Position numbers and translations under genes: made by a program | In this document: positions 34,014 to 35,291 of the stretch, one piece after another | Numbering within the stretch: position 1 is the stretch's first letter | Layout of the letters: each line of letters starts with the position of its first letter | Origin: Snowella sp031396835 | GTDB taxonomy: Bacteria > Cyanobacteriota > Cyanobacteriia > Cyanobacteriales > Microcystaceae | Direction: 5' to 3' | Assembly (NCBI GenBank): GCA_031396835.1 | Contig: JANNLO010000064.1 | Coordinates: forward strand, 1-35,291 | DNA length: 35,291 nucleotides | Notes under the pieces: model-generated | The model's input: the letters and a program-made list of their open reading frames with translations, nothing else | What the model was told of the DNA's origin: nothing | The model's database searches: none

Positions 34014-34901
34014 TCATGTACTTTTATGGGGATTAGGCACAAATACTTCAATTGCCTGGGGAATAACGGAAAAAATAGCGGGAGTTTTTGTGATAATTTC
34101 GCCATCAGTATTAATCTTGCGGGTTCTATGGGTAGTAATTTCAACTGATTTTCCCTGCAACGTCCGCACCCAGGGTAATAATTGTTGTTTTCCTTGGGGA
34201 AGGTGATAAATCAAAGGAAAAATTTGCCACCAATGTTCGACTTCCAAACTATAAACATCCAAGCGTTGATCGTCAATTGAAGCATCATTAGCAATCATCA
34301 TTCCGCCGCCATAATAACAACCATTTCCCACCGCAATTTGTAAGGTTTTTACTGTTCGAGATTCTCCATTAACGCAAATCGTGGCATGAAAAGGACGGGT
34401 TTGACTAATTACTTGAAAGGCAGTGAATGCGTAGGCTAAAATTCCCCAACGACTTTTTGCTCCCTGTGTTAATTTTTGGGTGATTTCGACACTTAATCCT
34501 AAACTCGCCACATTGAAAAAATAATGATTATTGACTCGACCTAAATCAATCGCTTTCCGATGACCTTCGGCAATAATTCGACACGCATCGGCGATCGCCC
34601 CAGGAATATTCAGTGTTCGTGCTAAATCATTGGCTGTTCCCAAAGGAAGAATCCCCAAGGGCAGTTTGTATTCCACTAAACTATTGATAATATTATTAAG
34701 AGTTCCATCACCGCCGCCCACAATAACCATGTCTATAGAATTGGCATGATCGCGAATAAAATCATCCAAATTTTTAGAACTTTTCAGCGGAACTGTAATT
34801 AATTCAAAACCCAATTCATCGAGAATATCAATAGCTTGAGCAAAACCTTGTTTTCCTTTGCGAGCCTGACGATTAATGAGTAATAAAGCACGTTTCGTCA
34901 T
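34014..34901 (-). CDS. YegS/diacylglycerol-kinase-like lipid kinase
   Basis: This 295-residue member of the DAGK catalytic family phosphorylates a lipid hydroxyl such as diacylglycerol or phosphatidylglycerol. The nucleotide site shows GGGDGTLNNIINSL (62-75) and PLGTANDLARTL (86-97); the second domain has GNGCYYGGGMMIANDASIDDQRLDVY and a C-terminal NTDGEIITKTP, the usual end motif of YegS/BmrU-type proteins. No membrane segment or signal is evident. The start ATG at 34901 places MTKRALLLINRQARKG at the N-terminus, as expected for the family. It is convergent with the M48 gene. Confidence 0.94.
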   Translation of the reverse strand: MTKRALLLINRQARKGKQGFAQAIDILDELGFELITVPLKSSKNLDDFIRDHANSIDMVIVGGGDGTLNNIINSLVEYKLPLGILPLGTANDLARTLNIPGAIADACRIIAEGHRKAIDLGRVNNHYFFNVASLGLSVEITQKLTQGAKSRWGILAYAFTAFQVISQTRPFHATICVNGESRTVKTLQIAVGNGCYYGGGMMIANDASIDDQRLDVYSLEVEHWWQIFPLIYHLPQGKQQLLPWVRTLQGKSVEITTHRTRKINTDGEIITKTPAIFSVIPQAIEVFVPNPHKST

Positions 34902-35197
34902 AGAGATTAGCCTAATAGATTAGTTATAAATAAGCGAATATATAATGGATTTAAAGAATATTACTATATTAATATAAATATTGGAATTAGCTGATTAGAT
35001 TTCTAGAAAATATCGAATTAATCCTTGCTAAATTGACTTAATCTAATAATATTAAACTAATTTTTGGTTTTGTAGACAATTAGAATGAAGATGATTACTT
35101 ACAGCACTTTGCGTTAGAATAGCAGACAACAAAAAAGAGGAAAAATAAACCTACTCCCTTCCCAGTGTAGAATTAAACTTAAATAGGAGACGAATTC
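34902..35197. other. Intergenic region with a candidate insertion-sequence left end
   Basis: 296 bp lie between the lipid kinase start and the coding sequence at the right edge. The left part is very AT-rich and should hold the kinase promoter. From about 35100 a TA dinucleotide is followed by CAGCACTTTGCGTTAG, which could be the terminal inverted repeat of an IS630-type element (these insert at TA). The other end lies outside the window, so this cannot be confirmed. Confidence 0.3.
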
Positions 35198-35291
35198 ATG
35201 AATAGAGCAGAGCAATTAAAAGCAATAAGCTTTGACGCAGAAGAATGGGAAAAATTATTTTACAAATATCAGCAGGAATATATAAGAAAAC
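35198..35291 (+). CDS. N-terminus of a probable IS630-family transposase (helix-turn-helix ORF), cut by the window edge
   Basis: ATG at 35198 follows AGGAGA by 8 bp and opens a frame that runs off the window after 31 codons: MNRAEQLKAISFDAEEWEKL and then FYKYQQEYIRK. The pattern W-x-x-L-x-x-K-Y-x-x-x-YIRK is what I recall at the start of helix-turn-helix ORFs of IS630-type transposases in cyanobacteria, just before the DNA-binding domain. The fragment is too short for certainty; a hypothetical gene is the alternative. Confidence 0.5.
   Translation, partial: MNRAEQLKAISFDAEEWEKLFYKYQQEYIRK

Noticed and set aside
1..35291. tRNA, rRNA or CRISPR arrays
   Set aside because: I scanned the intergenic gaps for T-arm-like GGTTCRAATCC strings and for regularly spaced repeats and saw none.

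Overview
The window comes from a cyanobacterial chromosome. The evidence is frequent HIP1 octamers (GCGATCGC) in most genes, AT-rich DNA, and cyanobacterial hallmark genes: a CIRCE-controlled groESL operon ending in the GroEL1-type tail DFDY, a PedR-type redox regulator, a DHH-CBS-nucleotidyltransferase fusion, DUF3352 and DUF29 proteins, and RibBA with a long C-terminal tail. I cannot name the genus from sequence alone.

Layout. 1-6.6 kb: 3' part of purL, a DUF29 protein, then (minus strand) groES-groEL with CIRCE, a K-box-like site, a promoter and a UUCG-loop terminator, followed by a DUF3352 membrane-anchored protein. 6.7-12.5 kb: an ammonium transporter divergent from a P-loop/transmembrane/TPR protein, then the DHH-CBS-tRNA nucleotidyltransferase fusion. 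12.6-15.5 kb: a Ca2+-type P-type ATPase. 15.5-16.0 kb: a gene-free stretch. 16.0-19.7 kb: a restriction-modification (R-M) locus in which a nuclease-methyltransferase gene is cut in two by a VapBC-like toxin-antitoxin pair. 19.8-23.3 kb: a NitT/TauT-class ABC transporter operon (permease, binding protein, ATPase) preceded by a clear ydaO-type (c-di-AMP) riboswitch. 23.6-35 kb: ribBA, an orphan OmpR-type response regulator, an Orn/Lys/Arg-type decarboxylase, pedR, a PD40 lipoprotein, an atypical subtilase, an EcfT-like protein with a PabB/TrpE-like chorismate enzyme, a secreted M48 protease and a YegS-type lipid kinase. The right edge enters what looks like an IS630-type transposase.

Two things stand out. 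(1) The R-M gene is interrupted between its methyltransferase domain and its C-terminal specificity domain by about 709 bp carrying antitoxin and toxin genes. The segment is flanked by nearly identical 10-bp sequences, and removing it would restore one reading frame of about 1003 codons. The toxin stop codon overlaps the start codon of the C-terminal half (ATGA), so the specificity half now reads as the third cistron of a toxin-antitoxin operon. (2) The ABC operon, which would be labelled a nitrate/bicarbonate transporter by similarity, carries a c-di-AMP riboswitch in its leader. That points to control by osmotic or day/night second-messenger signalling rather than by nitrogen.
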